A stretch of 64,000 nt of DNA from Paenibacillus lentus. Its GTDB lineage: Bacteria; Bacillota; Bacilli; Paenibacillales; Paenibacillaceae. The translations under genes were made by a program, and so were the position numbers. Location of the stretch: NCBI RefSeq assembly GCF_003931855.1, contig NZ_CP034248.1, positions 1,798,001 through 1,862,000 of the forward strand, written 5' to 3'. The notes beneath the pieces are model-generated. The model ran no database searches, had not been told where the DNA came from, and saw nothing but the letters and a program-made list of their open reading frames with translations. The stretch's first letter is position 1. Each line of letters begins with the position of its first letter. Below, piece after piece: positions 44,247-52,697 of the stretch.

Positions 44247-45872
44247 ATGATAAGTACTACTGGTGTCACGCTCCGATATGGAAAACGAGCACTTTTTGAA
44301 GATGTAAATATAAAGTTTACGCCGGGAAACTGCTATGGTCTCATCGGTGCGAACGGGGCGGGGAAATCAACCTTCCTTAAAATTTTGTCCGGAGAGATCG
44401 AGCCGAACCAAGGCGAAGTGCATATGTCACCAAATGAACGCCTTGCTGTATTGAAGCAGAACCATTATGAATATGATGAATACCCTGTCCTGGAGACAGT
44501 GATTATGGGGCATACCCGTCTGTATTCCATTATGAAGGAGAAGGATGCTCTGTACGCTAAAGCCGATTTCTCCGAAGAGGACGGCATGCGGGCCGGAGAG
44601 CTCGAGGGGGAGTTCGCGGAGTTAAACGGCTGGGATGCCGAGCCGGATGCGGCAGCGCTTCTCATTGGGTTGGGAATTCCGCGCGAACTGCATGATAAGA
44701 AGATGGCTGAACTAAGCGGAAACGAGAAGGTTCGGGTACTCCTTGCTCAAGCATTATTCGGCCGTCCGAATAACCTTCTGTTGGATGAGCCGACGAACCA
44801 CTTGGACTTGGAATCGATCCAATGGCTAGAAAATTTCCTCATGGATTATGAGGGAACAGTTATCGTCGTATCCCATGACCGTCATTTTCTGAATAAGGTT
44901 TGTACGCATATTGCGGACATCGACTTCGGTAAGATTCAATTGTACGTCGGAAACTACGACTTCTGGTACGAATCTAGCCAATTGGCACTGCAAATGCAGC
45001 GTGACGCGAACAAGAAGAAGGAAGAGAAAATCAAGGAGCTTCAAGCATTCATCCAGCGCTTCTCTGCCAATGCTTCTAAATCGAAGCAGGCTACATCCCG
45101 GAAGAAGCAGTTGGAGAAGATTACACTGGATGACATCCGTCCTTCCAACCGAAAGTATCCTTTCCTGCACTTCAAGGCGGAGCGGGAGGCTGGTAAGCAA
45201 CTGCTTAGCGTTGAAGGCTTGACCAAGACGGTTGAAGGCGAGAAGGTGCTGGATAATCTTAGCTTTGTCGTAAATAAAGGCGATAAGATCGCCTTTGTTG
45301 GTCCGAACAGTATTCCAAAGACGACGTTCTTCCAAGTCGTCATGGGGGAGCTTGAAGCGGATGCGGGAGAATACAGTTGGGGGGTCACGACTTCACAAGC
45401 TTATTTTCCTAAAGATAACTCCCAATATTTCGATGGCGTTGACCTCAATCTTGTCGAATGGCTGCGTCAGTATTCTAATGACCAGGATGAGACATTTCTT
45501 CGCGGCTTCTTGGGGCGGATGTTGTTCTCCGGCGAAGAGGCACTGAAGAAGGCAAGCGTGCTGTCCGGGGGCGAGAAGGTTCGCTGCATGCTGGCGAAGA
45601 TGATGCTGAACGGCGCTAACGTTCTCTTGTTCGATGAGCCGACGAACCACTTGGACTTGGAGTCGATCACAGCGCTAAATAACGGTTTGATCGATTTTGA
45701 TGGAACGATTCTGTTTACGTCTCATGACCATCAATTCATCCAGACGATTGCCAACCGGATCATTGAGATTACGCCGAATGGCATCATTGATCGCGTCATG
45801 ACGTATGACGAATATTTGGAGAGCGAAGAAATTCAAAACTTGCGCAAGCAAATGTATCCCGAAGAAAAGTAA
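44247..45872 (+). CDS. ABC-F family ATPase (YkpA/YbiT type)
   Basis: 541 residues from the ATG at 44247 (a TTG eight codons earlier is possible). Two ATPase domains with no membrane part. Domain 1: GANGAGKST near 35, signature LSGNEKVRVLLAQALFG, Walker B LLLDEPTNHLDLES. Domain 2: Walker A position reads GPNSIPKTT, signature LSGGEKVRCML, Walker B LLFDEPTNHLD. The linker at about 250-310 has the P-site tRNA interaction motif of ABC-F proteins (Lys/Arg-rich). ABC-F factors act on ribosomes, resolving stalls or giving antibiotic resistance; the YkpA/YbiT group is a housekeeping member. An extended -10 TGCTATAAT is at 44197-44204. Confidence 0.9.
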   Translation: MISTTGVTLRYGKRALFEDVNIKFTPGNCYGLIGANGAGKSTFLKILSGEIEPNQGEVHMSPNERLAVLKQNHYEYDEYPVLETVIMGHTRLYSIMKEKDALYAKADFSEEDGMRAGELEGEFAELNGWDAEPDAAALLIGLGIPRELHDKKMAELSGNEKVRVLLAQALFGRPNNLLLDEPTNHLDLESIQWLENFLMDYEGTVIVVSHDRHFLNKVCTHIADIDFGKIQLYVGNYDFWYESSQLALQMQRDANKKKEEKIKELQAFIQRFSANASKSKQATSRKKQLEKITLDDIRPSNRKYPFLHFKAEREAGKQLLSVEGLTKTVEGEKVLDNLSFVVNKGDKIAFVGPNSIPKTTFFQVVMGELEADAGEYSWGVTTSQAYFPKDNSQYFDGVDLNLVEWLRQYSNDQDETFLRGFLGRMLFSGEEALKKASVLSGGEKVRCMLAKMMLNGANVLLFDEPTNHLDLESITALNNGLIDFDGTILFTSHDHQFIQTIANRIIEITPNGIIDRVMTYDEYLESEEIQNLRKQMYPEEK

Positions 45873-45898
45873 GTGACAAAGCCTGGCGCATAAAACGT

Positions 45899-45942
45899 AA
45901 AAAGTCCGTGCAGGAGGTAGGCCTGCCGGACTTTTTTGTGCG
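45899..45942 (+). terminator. Terminator of the ABC-F gene
   Basis: AAAAAGTCCG (45899-45908) pairs with CGGACTTTTT (45927-45936), with inner GCAGG/CCTGC, followed by T. Confidence 0.88.
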
Positions 45943-45974
45943 TTTTGGAGCTCAGCATGCCATGCCTGGTGCTC

Positions 45975-46163
45975 CTATGACCCGCCTGTGCGGCGCCGCT
46001 GGTTATTCGGTTTCTTCGTGTTTTGGCTCTTCATCGCTTTTGTCTGTTGGGTTCCTGTAAACCCAGGCTTGTTCGATGCCGCCTGCTGCTGCTTTTTTTG
46101 CTGCAGCTTCTGGCGCATCGCTTCAGCTAAATCGATTTTTCGCGGTTCGTTGCTATCTGTCAT
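45975..46163 (-). CDS. Small basic protein, Gln/Lys-rich
   Basis: 62 residues from the ATG at 46163, nine bases after AGGAG. N-terminal helix DLAEAMRQKLQQKKQQQAA, then a Gly/Thr/Asn/Arg tail (KKPNNQRRRTGGS). No signal peptide or membrane segment. No family recognised. The basic, unstructured tail suggests nucleic-acid contact, but that is a guess. It is a single gene with clear ribosome binding. Confidence 0.65.
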   Translation of the reverse strand: MTDSNEPRKIDLAEAMRQKLQQKKQQQAASNKPGFTGTQQTKAMKSQNTKKPNNQRRRTGGS

Positions 46164-46357
46164 ATCAATCATCTCCTATAAGGAAAGGGGTTGTTCTTAT
46201 TCTATACGTTTTTAATTTATTGGACAACGGGAATAATGAATAACGCTTTGCTTTAGCCTGAGGCAACACTGTTTCTCTAGACCCACACGAAGTTCATTTG
46301 CTACGATGATAGAACAAATTTTGTTTTACATATAGAGAAGGAGCTGGAGGTGCAGAT

Positions 46358-47230
46358 TTGGACATTTATGATGAGATACGCAAAGGCGAGCGGGGGGCTT
46401 GGGTCAGCATTTCTGCTTATTTGGTACTGTCTGCATTTAAGCTGATCAGCGGCTATCTATTTGCATCGAGCGCCCTTTTGGCAGATGGTTTCAATAACGT
46501 AACCGATATCGTTGCTTCCCTTGCCGTATTGATAGGTTTGCGCATCTCTCAGAAGCCGCCGGATTCCGATCACGCCTATGGGCATTTGCGGGCTGAGACG
46601 ATTGCCGCTTTAGTGGCCTCTTTTATTATGGCTACGGTTGGAATTCAAGTTATTTATGGTTCGATCCGTTCTCTTGTGACAGGGGTGGAGGTTGAGCCTG
46701 ATGTCCGGTCGGCAGCAGTCGCACTTATCTGCGCGGCGGCGATGTGGTTCGTTTATGCTTATAATCGCAGGTTGGCTACACAAATCAATAACCAGGCGTT
46801 GATGGCTGCGGCGAAGGATAATTTATCCGATGCCTTGGTGAGTATTGGCGCGGCAGTCGGCATTATCGGTGCCCAGTTCGGCTTACCGTGGTTAGATACC
46901 GTAGCAGCCTTTGCAGTAGGACTGTTAATTTGTAAGACAGCTTGGGATATATTTAGGGATTCAACGCATCGGTTGACTGATGGCTTCGATGAGGGTCAAC
47001 TTGGAGATTTGCGAAGCTGTATTGCTCAAATTCAAGGGGTAGAGGGCATACGGGATGTGAAAGCACGCGTCCATGGCAATCATGTGCTAGTTGATGTTGT
47101 GATTGAAGTAAACCCGCTGCTTACCGTAATGGAGGGGCATGAAATCAGCGACCGCGTTGAAGAGCAAATGCGGCGTATTCGAAACGTGATGCATGTTCAT
47201 GTTCATGTAGAGCCGAAGGCAGAAGCCTAG
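46358..47230 (+). CDS. Cation diffusion facilitator (CDF) transporter
   Basis: 290 residues from a TTG that follows GGAGGTG by five bases. Six helices: ILSAYLVLSAFKLISGYLF near the start (read as AYLVLSAFKLISGYLFASS), then metal-site motif ALLADGFNNVTDIVASLAV and its second half DNLSDALVSIGAAVG. A cytosolic C-terminal domain from about 210 has VKARVHGNHVLVDVVIEV and HVHVHVEP. CDF proteins export Zn2+, Mn2+ or Fe2+ in exchange for protons. The first site's Asn-Asn-Val-Thr-Asp arrangement resembles the Mn/Fe group, but metal choice is uncertain. Confidence 0.88.
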   Translation: MDIYDEIRKGERGAWVSISAYLVLSAFKLISGYLFASSALLADGFNNVTDIVASLAVLIGLRISQKPPDSDHAYGHLRAETIAALVASFIMATVGIQVIYGSIRSLVTGVEVEPDVRSAAVALICAAAMWFVYAYNRRLATQINNQALMAAAKDNLSDALVSIGAAVGIIGAQFGLPWLDTVAAFAVGLLICKTAWDIFRDSTHRLTDGFDEGQLGDLRSCIAQIQGVEGIRDVKARVHGNHVLVDVVIEVNPLLTVMEGHEISDRVEEQMRRIRNVMHVHVHVEPKAEA

Positions 47231-47234
47231 GAGG

Positions 47235-47270
47235 AACCGTTAGAGTCAATGTACTCTAACGGTTTCTTTC
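47235..47270. terminator. Bidirectional terminator between CDF and ilvB
   Basis: AACCGTTAGAGT (47235-47246) pairs with ACTCTAACGGTT (47253-47264), followed by TCTTT. Confidence 0.8.
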
Positions 47271-47290
47271 AGCTTTGCTGCAAGATTCCA

Positions 47291-48994
47291 TTATCCATCG
47301 GTGGTGATCATGCGATCATTACTTTCACCTGGCGGCACCATCGGGTAAACGTTTTGTTCTTCTTTCACATTAAACTCCATAAGTACAGGGCCAGGGATGC
47401 TCAGACTTTGTTGGATAATGGCTTCGGCCTCCTGTGAAGTGCTTGCCCGTAAACCGGTGACACCATAGGATTTAGCAAAAGTGACGTAATCTGGTGAAGA
47501 GATTTGCACGGAGGAGTAGCGCTTTTGATAAAATAACTGCTGCCATTGCCGAACCATACCGAGATATCCATTATTCAATATGGCGATTTTGATCGGCAAA
47601 TCATAGTCAACAGCAGTCATCAATTCCTGCAAGTTCATCTGGAAGCTTCCATCGCCCGTAATGCATAACACGGGTTGGGAAGAATCCGCGATGGCTGCTC
47701 CTATCGCCGCCGGGAAGCCAAAGCCCATTGTGCCAAGACCTCCTGAGGTCAGAAAACGCCGCGGGCGAGCAAATTTATAGTGATGGGCCGTCCAGATTTG
47801 ATGCTGCCCGACATCCGTAGCCACAATGGAACTCCCCTGTGTAAATTGATCCAGCAGCGAAATGACCTCGCCTGGGCTCAACAGTCCCTCTTCACTAGTA
47901 TAATGGGGGACCTTCTTGGGCCACCCTGTTGCTTCGACTAACCATGGTGAAGGAGTGTGTCTGCTTCCAGCCAAGGGCAGCAGACGGTTTAGCAGCTCGC
48001 GGAGATCGGCCGTAATACCGATTCCTGCCGGGATATTTTTATTTAATTCCGCATTGTCGATATCGATGTGAATTTTCAAAGAACCTGGCGAGAAGGATTG
48101 AGCCTTGCCTGACACACGATCATTAAAGCGCGTTCCGAGACAGAGCAGGAGGTCTGCTTGGTGAACTGCCCGATTAGCGGCAAATGTGCCGTGCATACCA
48201 ACCATTCCTAAATACCAGGGATGCCTTGCTGGGAAGGCACCGATTCCCATCAAAGTGCTTACGACGGGGATGCCGGTTTGTTCGACCAGAGCGAGTAGAG
48301 CCTCGGCCGCTCCAGAGGAGATGATGCCACCGCCGGCAAGAATGACTGGTCGCTGTGCCTGCGTGATACAATCCCAAACCTGAACGATCTCTTCTTCCGT
48401 GATGCGCGGGATTGCGGAATAGCCACGGATATTCAGGTGCTCAGCGGGCAAGAGGCCATCTGCTGCTGCGGTCATTACATCTTTAGGTAGGTCAATGAGC
48501 ACAGGGCCTGGTCTTCCCGTAGAGGCAATATGGAACGCTTCTTTGATGATACGTGGAAGCTCTGCGACATTCCTGACAACATAATTATGCTTAGTAACGT
48601 CCATGGTCATCCCATAAATGTTCACTTCCTGAAAGCTATCGCGTCCAATGAGTTGAGTGGATACCTGTCCTGTCAAGATGACCAGTGGAACGGAATCCAT
48701 AAATGCGTTGGCGATCCCAGTAATGGCGTTCGTTGCTCCTGGTCCTGAGGTGACCAGCGCGACACCAGGTTTGCCCGTCACCCGGGCGTAGCCGTCTGCT
48801 GCATGGATGGCCGCCTGTTCATGCCGAGTTAATATATGCCGGATATGAGGGCAGTCGTACAGCGCATCGTAAATAGGAATAACCGCCCCACCGGGGTAAC
48901 CAAAGATCGTGTTGACTTTCTCTTCGATCAGACAATCCAGTAGCAATTGGGCACCGATGGACGGAGCTTGCCGGACAGTATTGTTTTCTCTCAT
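47291..48994 (-). CDS. ilvB: Acetolactate synthase, large (catalytic) subunit
   Basis: 567 residues from the ATG at 48994, after GGAGGG. Catalytic Glu region HEQAAIHAADGYARVTGKPG, written as RHEQAAIHAADGYAR, in the N-terminal ThDP domain; FAD/central domain with GGGIISSGA; ThDP-Mg motif GDGSFQMNLQELMTAVDYD and NNGYLGMVRQWQ. It joins two pyruvates, or pyruvate plus 2-oxobutyrate, in valine/leucine/isoleucine synthesis. The regulatory subunit gene ilvN is not next to it and no other ilv or leu gene is visible, so this may be a second copy. Catabolic AlsS is less likely because the GMVRQWQ and FAD regions fit the anabolic type. Confidence 0.85.
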   Translation of the reverse strand: MRENNTVRQAPSIGAQLLLDCLIEEKVNTIFGYPGGAVIPIYDALYDCPHIRHILTRHEQAAIHAADGYARVTGKPGVALVTSGPGATNAITGIANAFMDSVPLVILTGQVSTQLIGRDSFQEVNIYGMTMDVTKHNYVVRNVAELPRIIKEAFHIASTGRPGPVLIDLPKDVMTAAADGLLPAEHLNIRGYSAIPRITEEEIVQVWDCITQAQRPVILAGGGIISSGAAEALLALVEQTGIPVVSTLMGIGAFPARHPWYLGMVGMHGTFAANRAVHQADLLLCLGTRFNDRVSGKAQSFSPGSLKIHIDIDNAELNKNIPAGIGITADLRELLNRLLPLAGSRHTPSPWLVEATGWPKKVPHYTSEEGLLSPGEVISLLDQFTQGSSIVATDVGQHQIWTAHHYKFARPRRFLTSGGLGTMGFGFPAAIGAAIADSSQPVLCITGDGSFQMNLQELMTAVDYDLPIKIAILNNGYLGMVRQWQQLFYQKRYSSVQISSPDYVTFAKSYGVTGLRASTSQEAEAIIQQSLSIPGPVLMEFNVKEEQNVYPMVPPGESNDRMITTDG

Positions 48995-49084
48995 CAAGAT
49001 CCCTCCATTTTGTTATTTTGACTATTTTACTGCGTTTCACGAACCCCGAAAGTGACCCTGGTCATACAGAGGTGCTACAGATAT

Positions 49085-49111
49085 CAAAAAAGGAGAGCCG
49101 CAGCCCTCCTT
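49085..49111 (-). terminator. Terminator of the DUF2249 pair
   Basis: On the minus strand AAGGAGGGC pairs with GCTCTCCTT and is followed by TTTTTG. It lies just downstream of the 107-residue gene. Confidence 0.75.
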
Positions 49112-49147
49112 AATGAATGGATGATTAGTTCTGTAGATGATGCGAAT

Positions 49148-49471
49148 TTATGCTCGGTTCTGGCTAATTATGCCGCTTAACATTTTCATTCCTCCATACA
49201 AAGTGTAGAAGAAGGAATCAGGCGCATGGAGTGAGAAGGAAAGATATTGCTTAGGGTCGATCCCTAGCATTTTTTCAAATAAAGCCGCGGTATCATAGGC
49301 ATAGAAGCAGAAGTAGGTATATTGAAACTCCGGCATTTTCTCTGCAATCGTCACAATCTCATTGGCATATAAATTGACATTATTACCAGCCTCAGCAATC
49401 ATAGTCAGCGCATCGTCAAGATCTACAGAGATTTCGATTTTCTTCTGGTTGATGACTGTAATTTTGGCCAC
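49148..49471 (-). CDS. Uncharacterised 107-residue protein paired with DUF2249
   Basis: GTG at 49471, nine bases after AAGGAG. Soluble; starts MAKITVINQKKIEISVDLDD and ends with GGMKMLSGIISQNRA. Aromatic-rich centre FQYTYFCFYAYDTAALFEKM. No family is recognised. It follows the DUF2249 gene by 21 bp on the same strand, so they form a two-gene operon. The FNR/CRP-type palindrome upstream of that operon points to control by oxygen or redox. The function is unknown. Confidence 0.6.
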   Translation of the reverse strand: MAKITVINQKKIEISVDLDDALTMIAEAGNNVNLYANEIVTIAEKMPEFQYTYFCFYAYDTAALFEKMLGIDPKQYLSFSLHAPDSFFYTLYGGMKMLSGIISQNRA

Positions 49472-49492
49472 GTGTTAACGCTCCTTCCAGTC

Positions 49493-49726
49493 TTAGATTT
49501 TGCCGATTTTCACTTGAAAGGTTTCTGGCCCCTGTTCAATATACTCCCAAGTAAATTTGCCAGGATGCATAGATTCAAACTGAAAACGAAGAGGCACAGG
49601 GTCGTGATCATTAATAAGGAGCATGGCTTCTCCTTGTTGAAGGTCGTTGTATGCGGCAAAAATGGTCTTGTGCTTTAGTTGTGGCGGATATTCTGTTGCA
49701 TTGACTGTCGTCTTAATATTGTTCAT
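49493..49726 (-). CDS. DUF2249 domain protein
   Basis: 77 residues, essentially one DUF2249 domain: YPPQLKHKTIFAAYNDLQQG, then EAMLLINDHDPVPLRFQFE and FTWEYIEQGPETFQVKI. AGGAGG precedes the ATG. DUF2249 proteins are often encoded next to genes of nitric oxide, hemerythrin or anaerobic metabolism and are thought to act in redox or metal handling, though no activity is proven. The motif NDHDPVPLRFQ is the family's core. The operon has an FNR/CRP-like site 69 bp upstream of this start. Confidence 0.8.
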   Translation of the reverse strand: MNNIKTTVNATEYPPQLKHKTIFAAYNDLQQGEAMLLINDHDPVPLRFQFESMHPGKFTWEYIEQGPETFQVKIGKI

Positions 49727-49794
49727 GGTTGAATCCTCCTGTAATTAAAATTTGATGTGTTTGCGATCATTATATCAAGCCAGCCTGATGACAT

Positions 49795-49810
49795 TGTGAT
49801 ACAAATCACT
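49795..49810. promoter_or_regulatory. FNR/CRP-type palindrome
   Basis: TGTGA-TACAAA-TCACT differs from the perfect TGTGA-N6-TCACA pattern in the last base only. It lies between the divergent DUF2249 operon and the NlpC/P60 gene, closer to the former. Confidence 0.55.
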
Positions 49811-49991
49811 TGTTGAGAATAAAAATAATGCTCTAAAATTAGGTATTTAGTCGTTGTTTAGCTTGAATAACACGAAAATCGACTCATTTAGACAATCTTC
49901 GACAAAGGATATAATGGTTAGAAGTTAAAAAGAAAGGGGGAAATGGCAGCATAATCCATAATTCCAAACACATCTAGGAGGTTTTACATCA

Positions 49992-51017
49992 ATGAAACGG
50001 AGTGTGGCTATTCTATTATCCAGTGCCATGGCACTATCTATTTATTCGGCTATGCCGGCGGCAACGTCGGTGGCTGCGACCCAACAGAGCGCAGTGCAGA
50101 CAGGAATTATTGTGGGCGGCGTCAATTTGCGTGACAAGCCCTCTGTGTCTGGAAAAGTCATTGGCTTTTTGAAGAAGGGTACAGCGGTTGAAGTTCTGGA
50201 GAAAAGTAACGGTTATTTCTATAAGGTGAAGAATGCTGAGGGAAAGACCGGTTATGTCAGCTCAGCGTCTAAATATATCTCGGTTCAAGGAGCAGCAACA
50301 ACACCAGAGGTTTCAAGCTCCCAATGGAACGGCCGCGTCATATATGGAGTGAATCTGCGCAGCTTGCCTTCCACGTCGGGCAAGGTTATTAAAATGCTGA
50401 AGAAGGGTACTCGCGTAACGATTTTGGAGCAAAGTAACAGCTCTTTCTATAAAGTAAAGACCGATGAAGGCTTGACTGGTTATGTAAGTTCATCGAGTAA
50501 ATATATACAGCGAGACGCATCCCAAGGGGGAGGTAACTCATCCCCTGCACCGCAGCCGACATTACCAGCGAATGTCAATAAGCAGGTAGATCAGGTGATC
50601 CAGACCGGGAAGAAATATTTGGGGACTCCCTATGAGTACGGATCCAATCGGAGAACGACAGCAACTTTTGATTGTTCTGACTTTGTAAAGCACATATATA
50701 AGGAGGCCCTGGGCATTACGCTGCCATCCGATTCCCGGAAGCAGGGGGCATGGATCAAGGAGAACAGCCAGGCAGTCCATCGCATAAGTGATTTGAAAGC
50801 AGGCGATCTTGTTTTCTTTATGAGCTATAGAGGCTCATCCGCTTCAGCCTATGCAGGAGTTAACAAGAATAGCGCACGGATAACTCATGTGGCCATGTAT
50901 ATCGGGAATGGGCAAATAATGCATACCTATTCTGTTAAATCTGGCGGCGTCCGGATCGATAAACTAAGTGGTTCATGGGAACATCGATTCTTATTCGGTG
51001 GAAGTGTACTGCGATAA
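49992..51017 (+). CDS. Secreted NlpC/P60 endopeptidase with two SH3b domains
   Basis: 341 residues. Signal peptide at about 1-30 (MKRSVAILLSSAMALSIYSA, cleaved after a Val-Ala-Ala region). SH3b repeats at about 37-95 (VGGVNLRDKPSVSGKVIGFL) and about 113-175 (GVNLRSLPSTSGKVIKML). Pro/Ser linker, then NlpC/P60 at about 200-341: catalytic Cys in TFDCSDFVKHIY, His in ITHVAMYIGNGQ, and a third polar residue around the HTYSVKSGG stretch. Such enzymes cut the gamma-D-Glu to diamino acid bond of peptidoglycan stem peptides outside the cell. Ends with a strong hairpin. Confidence 0.92.
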   Translation: MKRSVAILLSSAMALSIYSAMPAATSVAATQQSAVQTGIIVGGVNLRDKPSVSGKVIGFLKKGTAVEVLEKSNGYFYKVKNAEGKTGYVSSASKYISVQGAATTPEVSSSQWNGRVIYGVNLRSLPSTSGKVIKMLKKGTRVTILEQSNSSFYKVKTDEGLTGYVSSSSKYIQRDASQGGGNSSPAPQPTLPANVNKQVDQVIQTGKKYLGTPYEYGSNRRTTATFDCSDFVKHIYKEALGITLPSDSRKQGAWIKENSQAVHRISDLKAGDLVFFMSYRGSSASAYAGVNKNSARITHVAMYIGNGQIMHTYSVKSGGVRIDKLSGSWEHRFLFGGSVLR

Positions 51018-51040
51018 GTCCTCAATCCTATCTTGAATAT

Positions 51041-51091
51041 CAAATCGCTCCGCAGAACTTAGGGATTTCCTTAGTTCAGCGGAGCGATTTG
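51041..51091. terminator. Long hairpin after the NlpC/P60 gene
   Basis: CAAATCGCTCCGC (51041-51053) is the exact reverse complement of 51079-51091, with further inner GAACT/AGTTC pairing. Bidirectional between convergent genes. Confidence 0.75.
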
Positions 51092-51120
51092 TGCATCCTG
51101 GGTTTATTCTGTGTAATATA

Positions 51121-51453
51121 TTAGTTATAGTCTGGAGTGTAGTTTGGCACTATAATCCAGGCTTTGCCGAGCCAAGTGTATATCTCAACCCAATAATCGT
51201 TGATGACTTGACCGGTTGGATGTACAAATTGCGGAGCAAGGGAGTTCAATAAATCTCCGTTCGGATTACTATACATACTAGTGATGCTCAGTAATTCAAT
51301 AGGATTTGGGGCAATCACGGTTTCACCAGCCTGAATGATAGGCTCCTCCAGATTCTGCAATGGCGTTACTGTCTCTGCCTCTTCAGCTGCGGCTGAGGTA
51401 GCCAGAGCGGCAGAGACAAGCAGGGAAGCGGTAATAACTGATAATTTTTTCAA
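51121..51453 (-). CDS. Small secreted protein
   Basis: 110 residues from a TTG at 51453, with AAGGAGGA upstream; any earlier start lacks a site. Signal peptide at about 1-24 (LKKLSVITASLLVSAALATS, cleaved at SAAAEE). The mature part is acidic and ends with an aromatic stretch NDYWVEIYTWLGKAWIIVP. No family is recognised. The WLGKAWI tail resembles the end of SH3b-like folds, but the match is too short to claim. Confidence 0.6.
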   Translation of the reverse strand: MKKLSVITASLLVSAALATSAAAEEAETVTPLQNLEEPIIQAGETVIAPNPIELLSITSMYSNPNGDLLNSLAPQFVHPTGQVINDYWVEIYTWLGKAWIIVPNYTPDYN

Positions 51454-51580
51454 TCGAAGTTCCTCCTTGAATATATATTTGGTTGTTTTCTTGCTCGTAC
51501 TTATGTAATAAACAATCAAGCAACTTAAGAATCACTTAAAATGGTAGATTTTAATAAATGGTTGAAAAGGAGAGATTAAG

Positions 51581-52165
51581 GTGAGAAAAAAGCGGCCTAA
51601 TTGGGGATTGCGCTTGCTCTTGTTTCTGCTGATTTTAATCGTGCTAGCGGCAGCTGCCATATGGTATATACGTCCGGAGCATGCATTGGATATGAATTAT
51701 TCGAGAATACAGTGGAAGGATAAGCTGGTCAGGATGATTGAAACCCGTAAGCCGGAAATCGAGATTACAGAGGAAGAGTTCAATCATTTGGCTAAGCAGA
51801 AGCTTGTTGAGGAAATACGCGGACAAGAGCTCCCTGTTACGGTCACCGGAATGCAGCTTCAGCTTGCTGACAACCTGCTAACGGTTCATATCAACGCCGC
51901 ATGGGGAGCTATAGAGTTCGGGGCAGCGATTCAGTATGTCCTCGAGTATTCAACCGGGCAATTCATCATGACGCCTGAAGCAGTGAAGGTAAGGGAGCTG
52001 TCCTTATCTCCGACCCTATTTGGGCTGAAGCAGGTGAAAATTGATCCAGGTCCTTATGTGCCCGATCCAGTTACGGTAGAGGATGTGCTTTTCCAAAATC
52101 GTCAAATTACGGTCAAGCTTGCGCTGGATTGGCTCGAAATTGCTGAGTATTTAGCTTCTTACTAA
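51581..52165 (+). CDS. Membrane-anchored protein, possibly YpmS-like
   Basis: 194 residues from a GTG after AAAAGGAGAG. N-terminal membrane helix at about 10-32 after a basic start (RKKRPNWGLRLLLFLLIL). The remaining part is outside and beta-rich (LLTVHINAAWGAIEFGAA, FIMTPEAVKVRELSL). This single-anchor layout and length recall YpmS/DUF2140 proteins, but I could not confirm the family by motif. It is a single gene with its own terminator at 52169-52206. Confidence 0.6.
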   Translation: MRKKRPNWGLRLLLFLLILIVLAAAAIWYIRPEHALDMNYSRIQWKDKLVRMIETRKPEIEITEEEFNHLAKQKLVEEIRGQELPVTVTGMQLQLADNLLTVHINAAWGAIEFGAAIQYVLEYSTGQFIMTPEAVKVRELSLSPTLFGLKQVKIDPGPYVPDPVTVEDVLFQNRQITVKLALDWLEIAEYLASY

Positions 52166-52168
52166 GAA

Positions 52169-52206
52169 AAAAGGCAGTCGCTTCATAGGAAGGGCTGCCT
52201 TTTTAT
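52169..52206 (+). terminator. Terminator of the membrane-anchored protein gene
   Basis: AAAAGGCAG (52171-52179) pairs with CTGCCTTTT (52197-52205), with inner CTTC/GAAG, followed by T. Confidence 0.85.
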
Positions 52207-52269
52207 TCTAACCTTTTACATAACACGATGGCGTGATCTATATGATGTCGCTTTGGATGAGCCTGCTAG

Positions 52270-52434
52270 TTAAAGTGAACGGCTGCGCCCCGTGAATAGG
52301 GAGATCACAAATAGTACGAGGAAGATAAAGAATAGCACTTTGGCGATTGAAGCCGCGGCCGCTACAATGTTAAAGAATCCGAAAATACCTGCAATGATTG
52401 CAACGATTAGAAAAATAACTGACCATTTCAACAT
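52270..52434 (-). CDS. DUF1328-type small membrane protein
   Basis: 54 residues. Starts [20 protein letters not shown] and ends FTGRSRSL, with AAGGAAAGGTG before the ATG at 52434. Two hydrophobic segments. The start pattern MLxWxxxFxxxAIIAGxxGF and the length of about 54 match the DUF1328 (YtjA) family of small membrane proteins, which are often stress-induced. No SigB-type promoter was recognised in front of it, although SigB-type sites lie nearby on the opposite strand. Confidence 0.8.
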   Translation of the reverse strand: MLKWSVIFLIVAIIAGIFGFFNIVAAAASIAKVLFFIFLVLFVISLFTGRSRSL

Positions 52435-52623
52435 GATAATCACCTTTCCTTCATAGTAAAATAGTGTAATATGAGGATTAAAGCGACAAAGGTGGAGTGG
52501 TGTAAATGACCTATGCCGGAGTAATTCCAAAATTGGTGCTCCGTCGCTGTAGTTGTCATTAACCGGGGGAAATCCGGATGAAACAGGTGGCAATATTTCG
52601 AGAATTGTCGACGCAGGGGTGTT

Positions 52624-52649
52624 GTTTCGCCCCGAAAAACCAAGGGTAA
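52624..52649 (+). promoter_or_regulatory. SigB-type promoter before the DUF948 operon
   Basis: GTTTCG, a 14-base spacer and GGGTAA, close to the SigB consensus GTTTAA-N12-14-GGGTAT. It lies 48 bp before the DUF948 start. Confidence 0.65.
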
Positions 52650-52697
52650 CTAAGGAGTAGCGACTCCAAAGCCAGGGCTGGAAAGAGAGGGAATGGT

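Noticed and set aside
52506..52562. Short upstream frame before the DUF948 gene
   Set aside because: The SigB-type promoter at 52624-52649 lies downstream of it, so it would not be on the same main transcript.
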